Source: Sphaerotilus mobilis | GTDB taxonomy: Bacteria; Pseudomonadota; Gammaproteobacteria; Burkholderiales; Burkholderiaceae_C | Reading direction: 5' to 3' | DNA length: 64,000 bases | NCBI RefSeq assembly: GCF_004216565.1 | Contig: NZ_SGWV01000007.1 | Location: 744,001 to 808,000, forward strand | Part shown: positions 1 through 8,319 of the stretch, in pieces | How positions within the stretch are numbered: the stretch's first letter is position 1 | How the letters are laid out: every line of letters starts with the position of its first letter | The notes under the pieces: model-generated | The model's database searches: none | The model's input: the letters and a program-made list of their open reading frames with translations, nothing else | Told to the model about the DNA's origin: nothing | Program-made: the position numbers and the translations under genes

Positions 1-102
1 GCGCTCGCCCGCAGCGCCGCCGTGTTCAGCCAGCTGCTCGTCGTGAACGGCGCGCAGCACGTGCGGGTCCAGCCAGACCCAGCCTTGGTTGGCGGCGGTC
101 AT
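1..102 (-). CDS. Doc-type (death-on-curing) toxin, N-terminal fragment
   Basis: The gene is cut by the window edge, so only the first 34 codons are visible. The translation contains WVWLDPHVLRAVHDEQLAEH followed by GGAAG, which resembles the start of Doc/Fic-fold toxins. Proteins of this family inactivate EF-Tu by phosphorylation. The ATG lies 3 bases after the stop of the antitoxin gene just upstream, the usual antitoxin-first order. The Fic catalytic motif lies beyond the window, so activity cannot be judged. Confidence 0.72.
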   Translation of the reverse strand, partial: MTAANQGWVWLDPHVLRAVHDEQLAEHGGAAGER

Positions 103-105
103 GGC

Positions 106-330
106 TTACTTGGCCAGCTCGTGAAGCACAGCCCTGCGGGTCTTCATGACCTCGCGGGCGGCCTTCATCTGGGCTTCGAAGACGGGATCGTGCGGCGTCA
201 GGCGGACGCCATCGGGTGCTTCGGTGACATAGACCGTGTCGCCCTTCTCCAGCTTGAGCCGCGCCAGCATCTCCTTGGGCAGGATGACGCCGACCGAGTT
301 GCCGATCTGGGTGAGCTTGAGTGCATGCAT
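106..330 (-). CDS. AbrB/MazE-type antitoxin of a toxin-antitoxin pair
   Basis: This 74-residue protein starts with a SpoVT/AbrB swapped-hairpin DNA-binding domain (TQIGNSVGVILPKEMLARL, about residues 7-25, then EKGDTVYV). An acidic to helical tail follows, of the kind that normally binds the toxin. The start has a good ribosome site (AGGAG about 8 bases upstream). The stop is 3 bases from the Doc-like toxin start, so the two are almost certainly co-translated. Such antitoxins repress their own promoter, and a palindromic site lies about 65 bases upstream. The class is clear; the exact toxin partner is inferred from a fragment. Confidence 0.8.
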   Translation of the reverse strand: MHALKLTQIGNSVGVILPKEMLARLKLEKGDTVYVTEAPDGVRLTPHDPVFEAQMKAAREVMKTRRAVLHELAK

Positions 331-394
331 GGCGGGACTCCTGACAAGGTGGTGGGGGCCAACGTCACGACCGTTTCCGGGTGTCTGGTTCGGT

Positions 395-410
395 TATAAC
401 GTTTGTTATA
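395..410. promoter_or_regulatory. palindromic site between the toxin-antitoxin pair and queA
   Basis: A perfect 6-4-6 inverted repeat, TATAAC-GTTT-GTTATA, lies between the divergent antitoxin gene and queA. The left arm is part of an 8-base palindrome, GTTATAAC (393-400). The TATATT overlapping its right edge could be a -10 element for queA. An autoregulatory operator of the antitoxin is the likely role. This rests on position and symmetry only. Confidence 0.5.
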
Positions 411-447
411 TTCTGCCGCCCGATCTCTTCTTCCGCAAGCGAACGCC

Positions 448-1548
448 GTGACCGATCCGACCCTGCCCCCGTCCAGCGACCTGACCGTTTCCGACTTCGA
501 TTTCGCGCTGCCGCCCGAGCTGATCGCGCAGCATCCCGCCGCCGAGCGCAGCGCCTCGCGGCTGCTGGACGGCCGGGGCGCGACGCCGGTCGACCGCATC
601 TTCCGCGAGCTGCCGGGGCTGCTGTCGGCGGGTGATCTGCTGGTCTTCAACGACACCCAGGTGATCCGCGCCCGGCTGCACGGCGCCAAAGATTCGGGCG
701 GTTCGGTCGAGGCGCTGGTCGAGCGCGTGCTGCCGGTCGGGCCGTCGGGCACGCACGAGGTCTGGGCCCACCTGCGCGCCAGCAAGTCGCCCAAGCCGGG
801 TCAGGGCGTGGTCTTCCGCAGCGATGCGGGCGAGACCTTCCGCGCCGAGGTGCTGGGCCGCTGCGGGCCGGAGAACGGGCTGTTCCACCTGCGCTTCCCG
901 TCGGACGTGTTCGCGCTGCTGGAGCGCTGCGGCCACATCCCCCTGCCGCCCTACATCACCCATGCCGACGATGCCGAGGACGCGCGCCGCTACCAGACCG
1001 TGTTCGCGCGCACGCCCGGTGCGGTGGCGGCGCCGACCGCCGCCTTGCACTTCGACGAGGCCGTGCTGGCCGCCCTGGCCGAGCGTGGTATCGAGCGGGC
1101 CAGCGTGACGCTGCATGTCGGGGCGGGCACCTTCCAGCCGGTGCGGGTCGAGCGCATCGCCGAACACCGCATGCACAGCGAGTGGTTCGAGGTGCCAGCG
1201 GCGACCGTCGCCGCCATCGAGGCCACACGGGCGCGCGGCGGCCGCGTTGTTGCGGTCGGCACGACGACGCTGCGGGCGCTCGAATCGGCCGCCCGAGACA
1301 GCGCCGCACAAGGCCTGCCGCTGCAGGCTGGCGCGCGCGAGACGGACATCTTCATCACGCCGGGCTTCCCCTTCCGCGTGGTCGACCGGCTGGTCACCAA
1401 CTTCCACCTGCCGCGCAGCACGCTGCTGATGCTGGTCAGCGCCTTTGCCGGCCATGCGCGCATGCACGCGCTCTACGACCACGCGATCGCGCAGCGCTAC
1501 CGCTTCTTCAGCTACGGCGACGCGATGCTGCTGGACCGGCAGGGCTGA
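448..1548 (+). CDS. queA: S-adenosylmethionine:tRNA ribosyltransferase-isomerase
   Basis: QueA transfers the ribosyl moiety of SAM to preQ1 in tRNA, making epoxyqueuosine, the penultimate queuosine step, in the cytoplasm. The 366-residue product has the family's [14 protein letters not shown] start, [13 protein letters not shown] (near residue 55), the [11 protein letters not shown] block and a C-terminal [19 protein letters not shown] segment. I place the start at GTG 448, which gives the usual N-terminus. An upstream TTG at 403 is open in frame but would add an atypical extension and overlap the palindromic site. tgt, which acts earlier in the same pathway, lies 14 kb downstream and is not part of this operon. 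Confidence 0.95.
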   Translation: MTDPTLPPSSDLTVSDFDFALPPELIAQHPAAERSASRLLDGRGATPVDRIFRELPGLLSAGDLLVFNDTQVIRARLHGAKDSGGSVEALVERVLPVGPSGTHEVWAHLRASKSPKPGQGVVFRSDAGETFRAEVLGRCGPENGLFHLRFPSDVFALLERCGHIPLPPYITHADDAEDARRYQTVFARTPGAVAAPTAALHFDEAVLAALAERGIERASVTLHVGAGTFQPVRVERIAEHRMHSEWFEVPAATVAAIEATRARGGRVVAVGTTTLRALESAARDSAAQGLPLQAGARETDIFITPGFPFRVVDRLVTNFHLPRSTLLMLVSAFAGHARMHALYDHAIAQRYRFFSYGDAMLLDRQG

Positions 1549-1760
1549 GGCAGCGTCCCGAGGCAGCGCCCCGAGGCCGCTGTCCCAAGCCGCCACATGG
1601 CTGCGCTCCAAACGGGTGTTGCACTGCAGCAGCGGCACCACAGGGCGGGGGTCCAGGTGTTCCACGCTGACAAAACGCCGGTCGCGCTTGACGCCGCGCA
1701 AACGGGGCGCGTGGACTGGGGCCAAGCTGACGTCATTCCCCTGAACGACGGAGCTGATCC

Positions 1761-2171
1761 ATGACCCCGACCCCTCACCTTGCTGCCCGCATGGCCACCC
1801 GATTTGCGGCCACCGGTGCCCTCTTGCTGGCCACCACCGCGACGACGGCCGCCGGCCTGAACGATGACGGCGCGCACCAGCTCGCCGCCAAGGCCGGCTG
1901 CCCCACCTGCCACGCCGTCGAACGGGGTGCCAAGGGCCCGGAAGGCCTGCCGCCGATCGGCCCGGCCTGGCGCGATGTGGCCCTGAAGTACAAGGGCCAG
2001 AAGGGTGCCGAAGATGCGCTGACCAAGGCCGTGCTGCTGGGCTCCAACCCCTATGACAGCCACTGGAAGGGCAAGGCCTCCGGCCTGGCGATGCCGCCCA
2101 ACGCGGTCGCGATCGGCAAGGACGACGCCCGCAAGCTGGTGGGCTGGATCCTCAAGCTCGACCCGAAGTGA
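1761..2171 (+). CDS. small periplasmic c-type cytochrome
   Basis: This 136-residue protein has an N-terminal signal segment (hydrophobic ALLLATTATTAAG), then a single haem-binding CPTCH motif near residue 50 and a likely distal methionine in GLAMPPNA. This is the layout of class I cytochromes of the c551/c8 type, soluble periplasmic electron carriers. About 20 extra residues between CXXCH and the helical core distinguish it from the second small cytochrome at 62509. It lies 55 bases upstream of the hybrid kinase gene on the same strand and could be co-transcribed with it. Its electron partner is unknown. Confidence 0.88.
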   Translation: MTPTPHLAARMATRFAATGALLLATTATTAAGLNDDGAHQLAAKAGCPTCHAVERGAKGPEGLPPIGPAWRDVALKYKGQKGAEDALTKAVLLGSNPYDSHWKGKASGLAMPPNAVAIGKDDARKLVGWILKLDPK

Positions 2172-2226
2172 GCGCGGGCTGAGCGGCGGGCAGGCTGGCG
2201 GACCGCTCTGCGATCATCCGCCGCCG

Positions 2227-4689
2227 ATGCTTGCCCGCCCCTTCCTGCTGTTCTTGCTGCACCCGCCGCTGCACCTGCTGCTGAGCCTGCTGCTGGGCCT
2301 GTTGCTGAGCGGCGCCTTGCCCGGATCGGCGCGGGCGCAAGACGGTCCGTCCACGCCCGCGCTGCGGCTGACGCAGGCGGTCTTCACGAGCGAAAGCCGC
2401 CCGTTGGCCGAACCCGAGGTCGTGGCACTGCCCGACACCTGGGGGAGCCGTCGGCTGTCACCGCGCGGTCAGGGCCTCTACCGCTTGCAGATGAACCTGG
2501 ACGGTGTGCCGCAACAGGCCTGGGCGCTGCGCATCGACCGGCTGGCCGACCTGCACGAGATCCGCGTCAACGGCCGCCTGCTCACCGCCACCTTGCCGCT
2601 CGTCAGGACCGGGCCGGACGGCGTCGGCCCAGGAGATGCGGGCGATGACGGGCGCCCGTCCCTGAGCCGGGGCGCGCCGTTGCTGGTCGCCCTGCCGCCG
2701 GACCTGCTGCGCGACGGTCACAACGACCTGCAGATCCGCGTGCGCCACAGCACGCGCGGCGGCCTGTCGCTGGTGCTGATCGGCCCGATGACCGAGCTGG
2801 TGCCGGGCCACCGGCGCGAGATCCTGCTCGAACAGAGCCTGCCGCTGCTGCTCAACGGCGGCGGCGGCGCGCTGGGCCTGTTCCTGCTGCTGTATGGCTG
2901 GCAACGCCGCCATCAGGACCCGCTGAGCGCCGGCTTCGGCCTGCTGTGGCTGCTGATCTCGCTGCGCGGCAGCGCCTACGCCCTGCTCTTTTCGAGCCAG
3001 CAGGGCGTCTGGTTCGACGGCCTGATGTATGTCTCCCAGGTCTTCACGGCCCTGCTGCTCGGCCTGCTCTCGCTGGCACTGGCCAAACGGCCGCAGCATC
3101 CCTGGCGCTGGGTACTGCTGGCGTTTTGCCTGCCGCTGATGGTGCTGGGCGCGCCGGCCAGCGTGCTCGGCTGGACCGATCTGCTGCGCACCTGGACCTA
3201 TCCGCTGGTGCTGCTGGCCGTGATGCCGCCACTCGCCCTGGTCGCCCAACACGCCTGGCAACAGGGCACCAGCCGGCGCTGGCAGACGCTGGCCTCGCTG
3301 CTGCTGATGCTGCTGCTGGTCGGCTCGGCCATGCACGACTACCTCGCCTGGCGCGGCACGCTGTCGGTGATGGCGCGCTACTGGATGCCGCTGACGCTGC
3401 CGCTGGTCTTCGCGGTGTTCGCCTCCACCCTCGTGCAGCGGCTGGTGCGCGGCCTCGAACAGGTCGAGCAGGTCAACGCGCTGCTGGAAGAACGCGTGAC
3501 CGAGCGCACCCGCGCCCTCGAACTGGCGCACCAGAGCAAGACACGTTTCCTGGCCGCCGCCAGCCACGACCTGCGCCAGCCGGTGGTGACCATCGGCCTG
3601 CTGGTCGACCTGTTGCGCGAGCACATACAGGCGCCGACCCAGCGCCGCATGATCGACCGGGTGCACGACGCGGTGGCGTCGATGGAGACGCTGCTCAAGG
3701 GCCTGCTGGACCTGTCGCGGCTGGAGGCCGGATCGGTCCAGCCGCGCATCGGCACGGTCGAGCTGCAGCGCCTGTTCGACGCGATCGCGCCCCATGCCGA
3801 CGACACGGCCGCCCGCCGCCAGCTGCGCCTGCGCCTGCGGCCGACCCGGCTGGCGGTGCGCAGCGACGCGGTGCTGCTCGATCAGGTCCTGCGCAACCTG
3901 GTTGGCAATGCGCTGCGCTACACCGAACGCGGCGGCGTGCTGGTGGCCGCACGGCGCCGGGCCGGCCGGGTCGAGCTGCGGGTGATGGACAGCGGCCCGG
4001 GCATCCCGGCCGACCAGCAGGAACGCATCTTCGAGGAGTTCGTGCAGGGCGGCCATGCGAGCGCCAGCAGCCCCGGCGACGGCCACGTCGGCCTGGGCCT
4101 GGGGCTGGCGATCGTGCGCCGCTCGCTCGCGCTGCTGGCTCATCCGCTGAGCCTGCGCTCCGAACCCGGCCGCGGCAGCGCCTTCACCATCACGCTGGAC
4201 GAGGCGGTCGCCCCGCCGCCGATGCCGGTCACGCCACCGCGGCCGGGCGAGCCGCTGCGGCACTGGCGCATCGTGCTGGTCGATGACGACGAGCAGGTGC
4301 GCTCGGCCGTCACCGCCCGGTTGGCGGCCTGGGGCGCGCAGGTCCAGGCCCATGCCGGCCTGGCGAGCTTCCGACAGTGGCTGGCGCTGCGCCCGCGTGG
4401 CCACAGCGGCATCGACATCGTCGTCACCGACCAGCGCCTGATCGGTGCCAGCGCGATGGACGTGATCGATGCCTTGCGCAGCCATGCCGGCCCGGTGCCC
4501 GTGCTGGTCATCACCGGCGACACCGATGGCACCGAGCTGGCGCGGCTGCAGGCCCAGGGCCTGCCGGTGCTGCACAAGCCGTTCCGGGCCGAAGCCCTGC
4601 TGGGCATGTTGATGCAGGTCCGGAACCCGCCACCGAACCGGCCCGATGCCGCCCGGCCGGCGCCGGACCTCAGCGCTCGTCGAAGGTGA
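2227..4689 (+). CDS. hybrid sensor histidine kinase with 7TM sensor region
   Basis: This is an 820-residue membrane kinase. A Leu-rich signal segment spans about residues 1-38. An extracytoplasmic beta-rich domain (about 40-190) resembles 7TMR-DISM extracellular domains. About seven membrane segments follow (195-405), then a short coiled coil (408-435) and a HisKA domain with the phospho-acceptor in SHDLRQP (His near 447). The HATPase domain has an N-box (LRNLVGNALRYTERGG) and a G-box (DSGPGIP). A C-terminal receiver has its acceptor Asp in VVTDQRL (near 735) and Lys in LHKPF. The start ATG 2227 is chosen because it begins the signal peptide. The 3' end overlaps the convergent response regulator by 20 bases. 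The ligand is unknown. Confidence 0.88.
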   Translation: MLARPFLLFLLHPPLHLLLSLLLGLLLSGALPGSARAQDGPSTPALRLTQAVFTSESRPLAEPEVVALPDTWGSRRLSPRGQGLYRLQMNLDGVPQQAWALRIDRLADLHEIRVNGRLLTATLPLVRTGPDGVGPGDAGDDGRPSLSRGAPLLVALPPDLLRDGHNDLQIRVRHSTRGGLSLVLIGPMTELVPGHRREILLEQSLPLLLNGGGGALGLFLLLYGWQRRHQDPLSAGFGLLWLLISLRGSAYALLFSSQQGVWFDGLMYVSQVFTALLLGLLSLALAKRPQHPWRWVLLAFCLPLMVLGAPASVLGWTDLLRTWTYPLVLLAVMPPLALVAQHAWQQGTSRRWQTLASLLLMLLLVGSAMHDYLAWRGTLSVMARYWMPLTLPLVFAVFASTLVQRLVRGLEQVEQVNALLEERVTERTRALELAHQSKTRFLAAASHDLRQPVVTIGLLVDLLREHIQAPTQRRMIDRVHDAVASMETLLKGLLDLSRLEAGSVQPRIGTVELQRLFDAIAPHADDTAARRQLRLRLRPTRLAVRSDAVLLDQVLRNLVGNALRYTERGGVLVAARRRAGRVELRVMDSGPGIPADQQERIFEEFVQGGHASASSPGDGHVGLGLGLAIVRRSLALLAHPLSLRSEPGRGSAFTITLDEAVAPPPMPVTPPRPGEPLRHWRIVLVDDDEQVRSAVTARLAAWGAQVQAHAGLASFRQWLALRPRGHSGIDIVVTDQRLIGASAMDVIDALRSHAGPVPVLVITGDTDGTELARLQAQGLPVLHKPFRAEALLGMLMQVRNPPPNRPDAARPAPDLSARRR

Positions 4690-5332
4690 TGCCCATGCGC
4701 GCGGCCGCCACGATGGCCTGGGTGCGCGAGCTCACGTCGAGCTTGCGGAACAGCGCCAGCAGGTGGGTCTTGACGGTCGACTCGGCCAGTTCAAGCTCGC
4801 GCGAGATCAGCTTGGTCGAGCGCCCCAGCACCAGCAGCCGCAGCACATCGATCTGGCGCGGCGACAGGGCCAGCGCCTCCAGCCGCGCCTCGCGCAGCTG
4901 CTGCGCGTCCAGGCCCGCGCCCTGGGCCGGCGCAAGGTCGCGGTAGATGCCCGGCGGCAGGTAGGTGCCGCCGTCGAGCACGATGCGCAAGGCGCCCTCG
5001 ATCTCGGACAGCCGGGCCGACTTGGGCACGAAGCCGGCGGCGCCTTGGTCGATCGCCGCGAGGATGGTCTCGGGCCGCTCGTCGGCCGACATCACCACCA
5101 GGGGCACCTCGCCCGCCTGCACCAGCAGACGCTGCAAGCTGGACAGGCCCTGGCTGTCGGGCAGGCCGAGGTCCAGCAGGATCAGCTCGATGTCGGGGTG
5201 TGACGCCAGCGCCAGCCTGGCCTCGCCGATGTCGGCGGCGGCGATCAGGTCGACCGTGGGGAAGCGCTGCGCCATCAGCATCGAGAAACCTTCTCGAAAC
5301 AGCGCGTGGTCATCGACCAGCAAGGCCTTCAT
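4670..5332 (-). CDS. NarL/FixJ-family response regulator
   Basis: This 220-residue regulator has a receiver domain (phospho-acceptor Asp54 in LILLDLGLPDS, Lys104 in FVPKSA) and a C-terminal LuxR-type helix-turn-helix (about 155-205, ending STVKTHLLALFRKLDVSSRTQAI split across two helices). The ATG at 5332 starts directly on the receiver (MKALLVDDHALF) and has GAGGG upstream. The gene converges on the hybrid kinase with a 20-base overlap and is the obvious partner. It also lies 96 bases downstream of exbD on the same strand, so read-through from the iron operon is possible. Target genes are unknown. Confidence 0.9.
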   Translation of the reverse strand: MKALLVDDHALFREGFSMLMAQRFPTVDLIAAADIGEARLALASHPDIELILLDLGLPDSQGLSSLQRLLVQAGEVPLVVMSADERPETILAAIDQGAAGFVPKSARLSEIEGALRIVLDGGTYLPPGIYRDLAPAQGAGLDAQQLREARLEALALSPRQIDVLRLLVLGRSTKLISRELELAESTVKTHLLALFRKLDVSSRTQAIVAAARMGITFDER

Positions 5333-5428
5333 CGCGATCCCTCGCGCACCTGCCCGCTGCCTGCAACCCTGTGACCCTCCACCATCGACCCACTCCACTG
5401 GCGGATCGATACGCCCGCGCACACGGCA

Positions 5429-5854
5429 CTATAGCGACGAGCCTTGGGGCTGGCTGACGAAGCCGATGCGCGTCAGTCCGGCCGATGCGGCATCGGCAAG
5501 CGTCTCGGCGACATGTCGGTAGGCGACGTCGCGGTCGGCGCTCAGGCGGATCGCTGGCGGCGTGGCCAGCGATCCGGCGGCCAGCATCCGGGCCTGCGCC
5601 TCGGTGCGGCTGACGGGCTCGCCGTTCCAGTGGCGCTGGCCTTGTGCGTCGATGGCGACGTCGATGCTGACGGCCGCCGGGTCCTGCGGCTGGCTGCTGG
5701 CCTGCGGCAGACGCAGATTGACGCTGTGCGTGAGCAAGGGCGCCGCGACGATGAAGATCACCAGCAGGACCAGCAGCACGTCGATCAGCGGGACCATGTT
5801 GATCTCGGCGACGGGGGCGTGGGCCTGGCGGCGGTCGAAGGTGGCGAAGGCCAT
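5429..5854 (-). CDS. exbD: biopolymer transport protein ExbD
   Basis: ExbD is the inner-membrane partner of ExbB in the proton-driven motor that energises TonB. The 141-residue protein has the typical short cytoplasmic N-terminus, one membrane helix with the proton-conducting Asp in MVPLIDVLLVLLVIFIVAAP, and a periplasmic domain (about 45-141). A GGAG ribosome site precedes the ATG, and the gene starts 14 bases after exbB. It is the last gene of the iron-uptake run. Confidence 0.93.
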   Translation of the reverse strand: MAFATFDRRQAHAPVAEINMVPLIDVLLVLLVIFIVAAPLLTHSVNLRLPQASSQPQDPAAVSIDVAIDAQGQRHWNGEPVSRTEAQARMLAAGSLATPPAIRLSADRDVAYRHVAETLADAASAGLTRIGFVSQPQGSSL

Positions 5855-5868
5855 GGCGCGCTCCGGTC

Positions 5869-6681
5869 TCAGGCCGCCACGGCGGTGACCGCAGCCAGCG
5901 CAGCCCCCGGGCGCGGCGCAGTTCCCGGGCGCGGTGCGGGCCCGGCGCGCAGCAGCGTCGCGCCGGTCGACAGGAAGGTCAGCAGCTCGAAGGCATAGGC
6001 ATCGAGCCGGCCGTTGAGCACGCGGTTGCTGCGGCTGAAGGCGTTGTAGGCCATGACCGCCGGGATCGCCACCGCCAGCCCCAGCCCGGTCATGATCAAC
6101 GCCTCGCCGACCGGCCCGGCGACCTGGTCGAGCGAGCCGGCGCCCGTCATGCCGATCGCCAGCAGCGCGTGGTAGACGCCCCAGACCGTGCCGAACAGGC
6201 CGACGAAGGGGGCGGTTGCGCCGATGGTGGCGAGCAGCGTCAGGCCGTTCTCCAGCCGCGTGCCCTCCTCGTCGAGCACCTTGCGGATCGTGCGGGTGAT
6301 GAAGTCCTGCGCCGAGCCCGCCTCTTCCAGCCGAGCCGCACCGTGGCGCGCATGGTGGTCACGCGCCTGCAGGGCATGGGCGGCAAGGTGGCCGAAGGGC
6401 TCGCGCACGCCATGGACCTGCAGCTCGTCCTGCACCGCATCGAGCGAGCGGGCGTTCCAGAAGAAGTCGAGAAAGCGCTGACTGCGTCGGCGTTGCAGCA
6501 CCTGGCGGGTGCCCTTGAGCAGGATCAGCGCCCACGAGGCCACCGACATGAGCAGCAGCACGGCCAGCAGGGCCTTGCCAACGGCGTCGGACTGGCCGAT
6601 GAAGTGGGCGAATCCGGGTTCGAGGCCGGGGGTGGCGGCCACGGCCGCCTGGGTGTTGTCGATCATCGTCGTCGGGGTCAT
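5869..6681 (-). CDS. exbB: MotA/TolQ/ExbB proton channel family protein (ExbB)
   Basis: ExbB forms the proton channel scaffold of the TonB-ExbB-ExbD complex. The 270-residue protein has three membrane helices. The signature block LLATIGATAPFVGLFGTVWG and the following GEALIMTGLGLAVAIPAVMAYN helix pair are clear. GGAGG lies 5 bases before the ATG. The C-terminal 30 residues are Ala/Pro/Arg-rich and poorly conserved. Its position between tonB and exbD supports ExbB over TolQ. Confidence 0.92.
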   Translation of the reverse strand: MTPTTMIDNTQAAVAATPGLEPGFAHFIGQSDAVGKALLAVLLLMSVASWALILLKGTRQVLQRRRSQRFLDFFWNARSLDAVQDELQVHGVREPFGHLAAHALQARDHHARHGAARLEEAGSAQDFITRTIRKVLDEEGTRLENGLTLLATIGATAPFVGLFGTVWGVYHALLAIGMTGAGSLDQVAGPVGEALIMTGLGLAVAIPAVMAYNAFSRSNRVLNGRLDAYAFELLTFLSTGATLLRAGPAPRPGTAPRPGAALAAVTAVAA

Positions 6682-6703
6682 GGGCCCTCCAGGAATGGTG
6701 CTT

Positions 6704-6752
6704 GGGGATCGGGGATCGGGGATCGGGGATCGGGTCTTGGGTCTTGGGTCTT
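6704..6752. repeat. two adjoining 7-bp tandem repeat arrays
   Basis: The gap between exbB and tonB contains four perfect copies of GGGGATC (6704-6731) directly followed by three perfect copies of GGGTCTT (6732-6752). The array ends 3 bases before the tonB stop triplet (6756-6758). The constant 7-base period and shared GGG suggest slippage expansion and divergence of one unit. Confidence 0.9.
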
Positions 6753-6755
6753 GGG

Positions 6756-7595
6756 TCAGACCTTGAACTCGGCCTCGGTGTCGGCGAGGAACTCGACCGG
6801 CACGCCGTCCTGCAGCCGCGGGCGGGCCCGCGCGGCGCGGGCCTTGGCCAGCGCCTCCTCGTCCAGCGTGGCCGAGCCGGAACTGCGCAGCAGGCTGACG
6901 CGGCGCGGCACGCCCTGCGTGTCGAACAGGATGCGCAGCGCCACCACGCCTTGCTCGCGCCGCCGCACGGCCTCACGCGGGTAGGCATAGACGGGCGGGC
7001 GGACCCAGTCGGTCGCGCTCAGCGTGACCGGGCGGGGCGCTGCCGGTGGCGCTGGGGCTGCGGCGGTGGTCGCGTGGGTTGACGTGGCGGGCGCTGCGGC
7101 CGGTGCTGTTGAAGGCGCTGGTGAAGGCGCTGGTGCAGCCTCGGTTGAAGCCTCGGCTGTTGAAGGCACGGCAGTTGCAGCAACCGCTTCCGGCACGGCA
7201 ACCCGCACCGACACCGGTGCGACCGGGGCCAGTGGCAGCGCTGCAGGCTCGGGCGATGCCGCTGCCAGCACGGGCGGGGGCGCCTGGACCGGGCGGTTCG
7301 GGGCGACGGCGGGCCGTGTCGGCGGGGTCTGGGCACGGGGTTCAGGACGGGGTTCAGGACGGGTTTGAGGATCGGGCCGAGAGGGCGCAGCCCTCGCCGG
7401 CAATGGCTCGATCCAGTCGACCTGCAGCAGGGCGAGCGACGCGGGCGCCGATGGCTCGTCACGCGCCTGCCACAGCGCCCAGCCACCGGCGAGGTGAGCG
7501 GCCAGCGCGGCACCGATCAGCGCACGTTGGGGTGCCGGGCCGAGCACGTCAGGCCAGGCGCCCGGCCAAGCGTCGGTCCAGGTGCGGGTTCTCAT
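6756..7595 (-). CDS. tonB: energy transducer TonB
   Basis: TonB carries proton-motive energy from ExbB/ExbD to outer-membrane receptors. The 279-residue protein has one N-terminal membrane helix (about 20-45), a long Pro/Ala/Arg-rich periplasmic spacer with RPEP and PAP repeats (about 70-190), and a C-terminal TonB domain ([20 protein letters not shown] region to the end). The ATG at 7595 overlaps the piuC stop as ATGA, so translation is probably coupled. The start 12 bases upstream is less likely. The neighbours fix its role in iron uptake. Confidence 0.9.
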   Translation of the reverse strand: MRTRTWTDAWPGAWPDVLGPAPQRALIGAALAAHLAGGWALWQARDEPSAPASLALLQVDWIEPLPARAAPSRPDPQTRPEPRPEPRAQTPPTRPAVAPNRPVQAPPPVLAAASPEPAALPLAPVAPVSVRVAVPEAVAATAVPSTAEASTEAAPAPSPAPSTAPAAAPATSTHATTAAAPAPPAAPRPVTLSATDWVRPPVYAYPREAVRRREQGVVALRILFDTQGVPRRVSLLRSSGSATLDEEALAKARAARARPRLQDGVPVEFLADTEAEFKV

Positions 7596-8287
7596 GTGTC
7601 GGCCCATCCGCGCAGCAGGTTGTGATAGGTCCCGGTCAGGCCGATCACGCCGGCATCGGTCTCGCCGACGCTTTGGCGCAGGTGCATCAGGTGGCGGTCC
7701 ATGTCGAAGAGCAGGCGGCGTTGCTCGTCGCTGCGCACCATGCTCTCGATCCAGAAGAAGCTGGCGAGGCGCGCGCCGCGGGTCACCGGCTCGACCCGGT
7801 GGACGCTGGTGCCGGGGTAGAGCACCAGGTCGCCGGCTGGCAACTTGACGCGCTGACTGCCGAAGGTGTCCTCGATCACCAGCTCGCCGCCGTCGTAGTC
7901 GGCCGGATCGGCCAGGAACAGCGTGCTGCTCAGGTCGGTGCGCACCCGCTGGCCGGCCTGCGGTCCGCTGGTGATGAAGCGCACCGCGTTGTCGACGTGG
8001 TTGCCGAAGGCGTTGGCCACCCCGCCGTAGCGGTTGAACAGCGGCGGGAAGATCTTCTTGGGCAGGGCCGCCGAGAAGAAGGTCGCATGGCGGTTCAGGC
8101 CGGCCAGCACGAGCTTCTGCAGGGCATGGCTCAAAGGATGAGCCTGCGGCAGTTGCAGGTTGTTCTTGACCTGGGCGGACTGCACGCCGGCCGTGACCTG
8201 GCCGTCGACCCAGGGCGCATCGACCAGCAGCGCGCGGGCCTGGTCCAGTTCGTCATCGGTGAGGACCTGGGGAATATGGAGCAGCAT
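7592..8287 (-). CDS. piuC: Fe2+-dependent 2-oxoglutarate dioxygenase, PKHD-type (PiuC family)
   Basis: This 231-residue protein belongs to the PiuC/YbiX PKHD-type hydroxylases, iron-regulated oxygenases usually linked to siderophore receptors. It has the iron-binding HxD ([10 protein letters not shown], near residue 100), the distal His (TSVHRVEP) and the 2-oxoglutarate Arg in GARLASFFW. It sits between the siderophore receptor and tonB; its stop overlaps tonB by 4 bases. The substrate in this family is not established. No clear ribosome site precedes the ATG, so it may depend on translation of the receptor gene upstream. Confidence 0.92.
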   Translation of the reverse strand: MLLHIPQVLTDDELDQARALLVDAPWVDGQVTAGVQSAQVKNNLQLPQAHPLSHALQKLVLAGLNRHATFFSAALPKKIFPPLFNRYGGVANAFGNHVDNAVRFITSGPQAGQRVRTDLSSTLFLADPADYDGGELVIEDTFGSQRVKLPAGDLVLYPGTSVHRVEPVTRGARLASFFWIESMVRSDEQRRLLFDMDRHLMHLRQSVGETDAGVIGLTGTYHNLLRGWADT

Positions 8288-8319
8288 GGTGGTGACCGGT
8301 TCAAGGGCAGGTGCGTGGA

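Noticed and set aside
1549-1760. Search for a small gene or regulatory element between queA and the cytochrome gene
   Set aside because: Only short imperfect GC-rich direct repeats near 1550-1580 were seen, with no frame carrying a start, ribosome site and recognisable motif.
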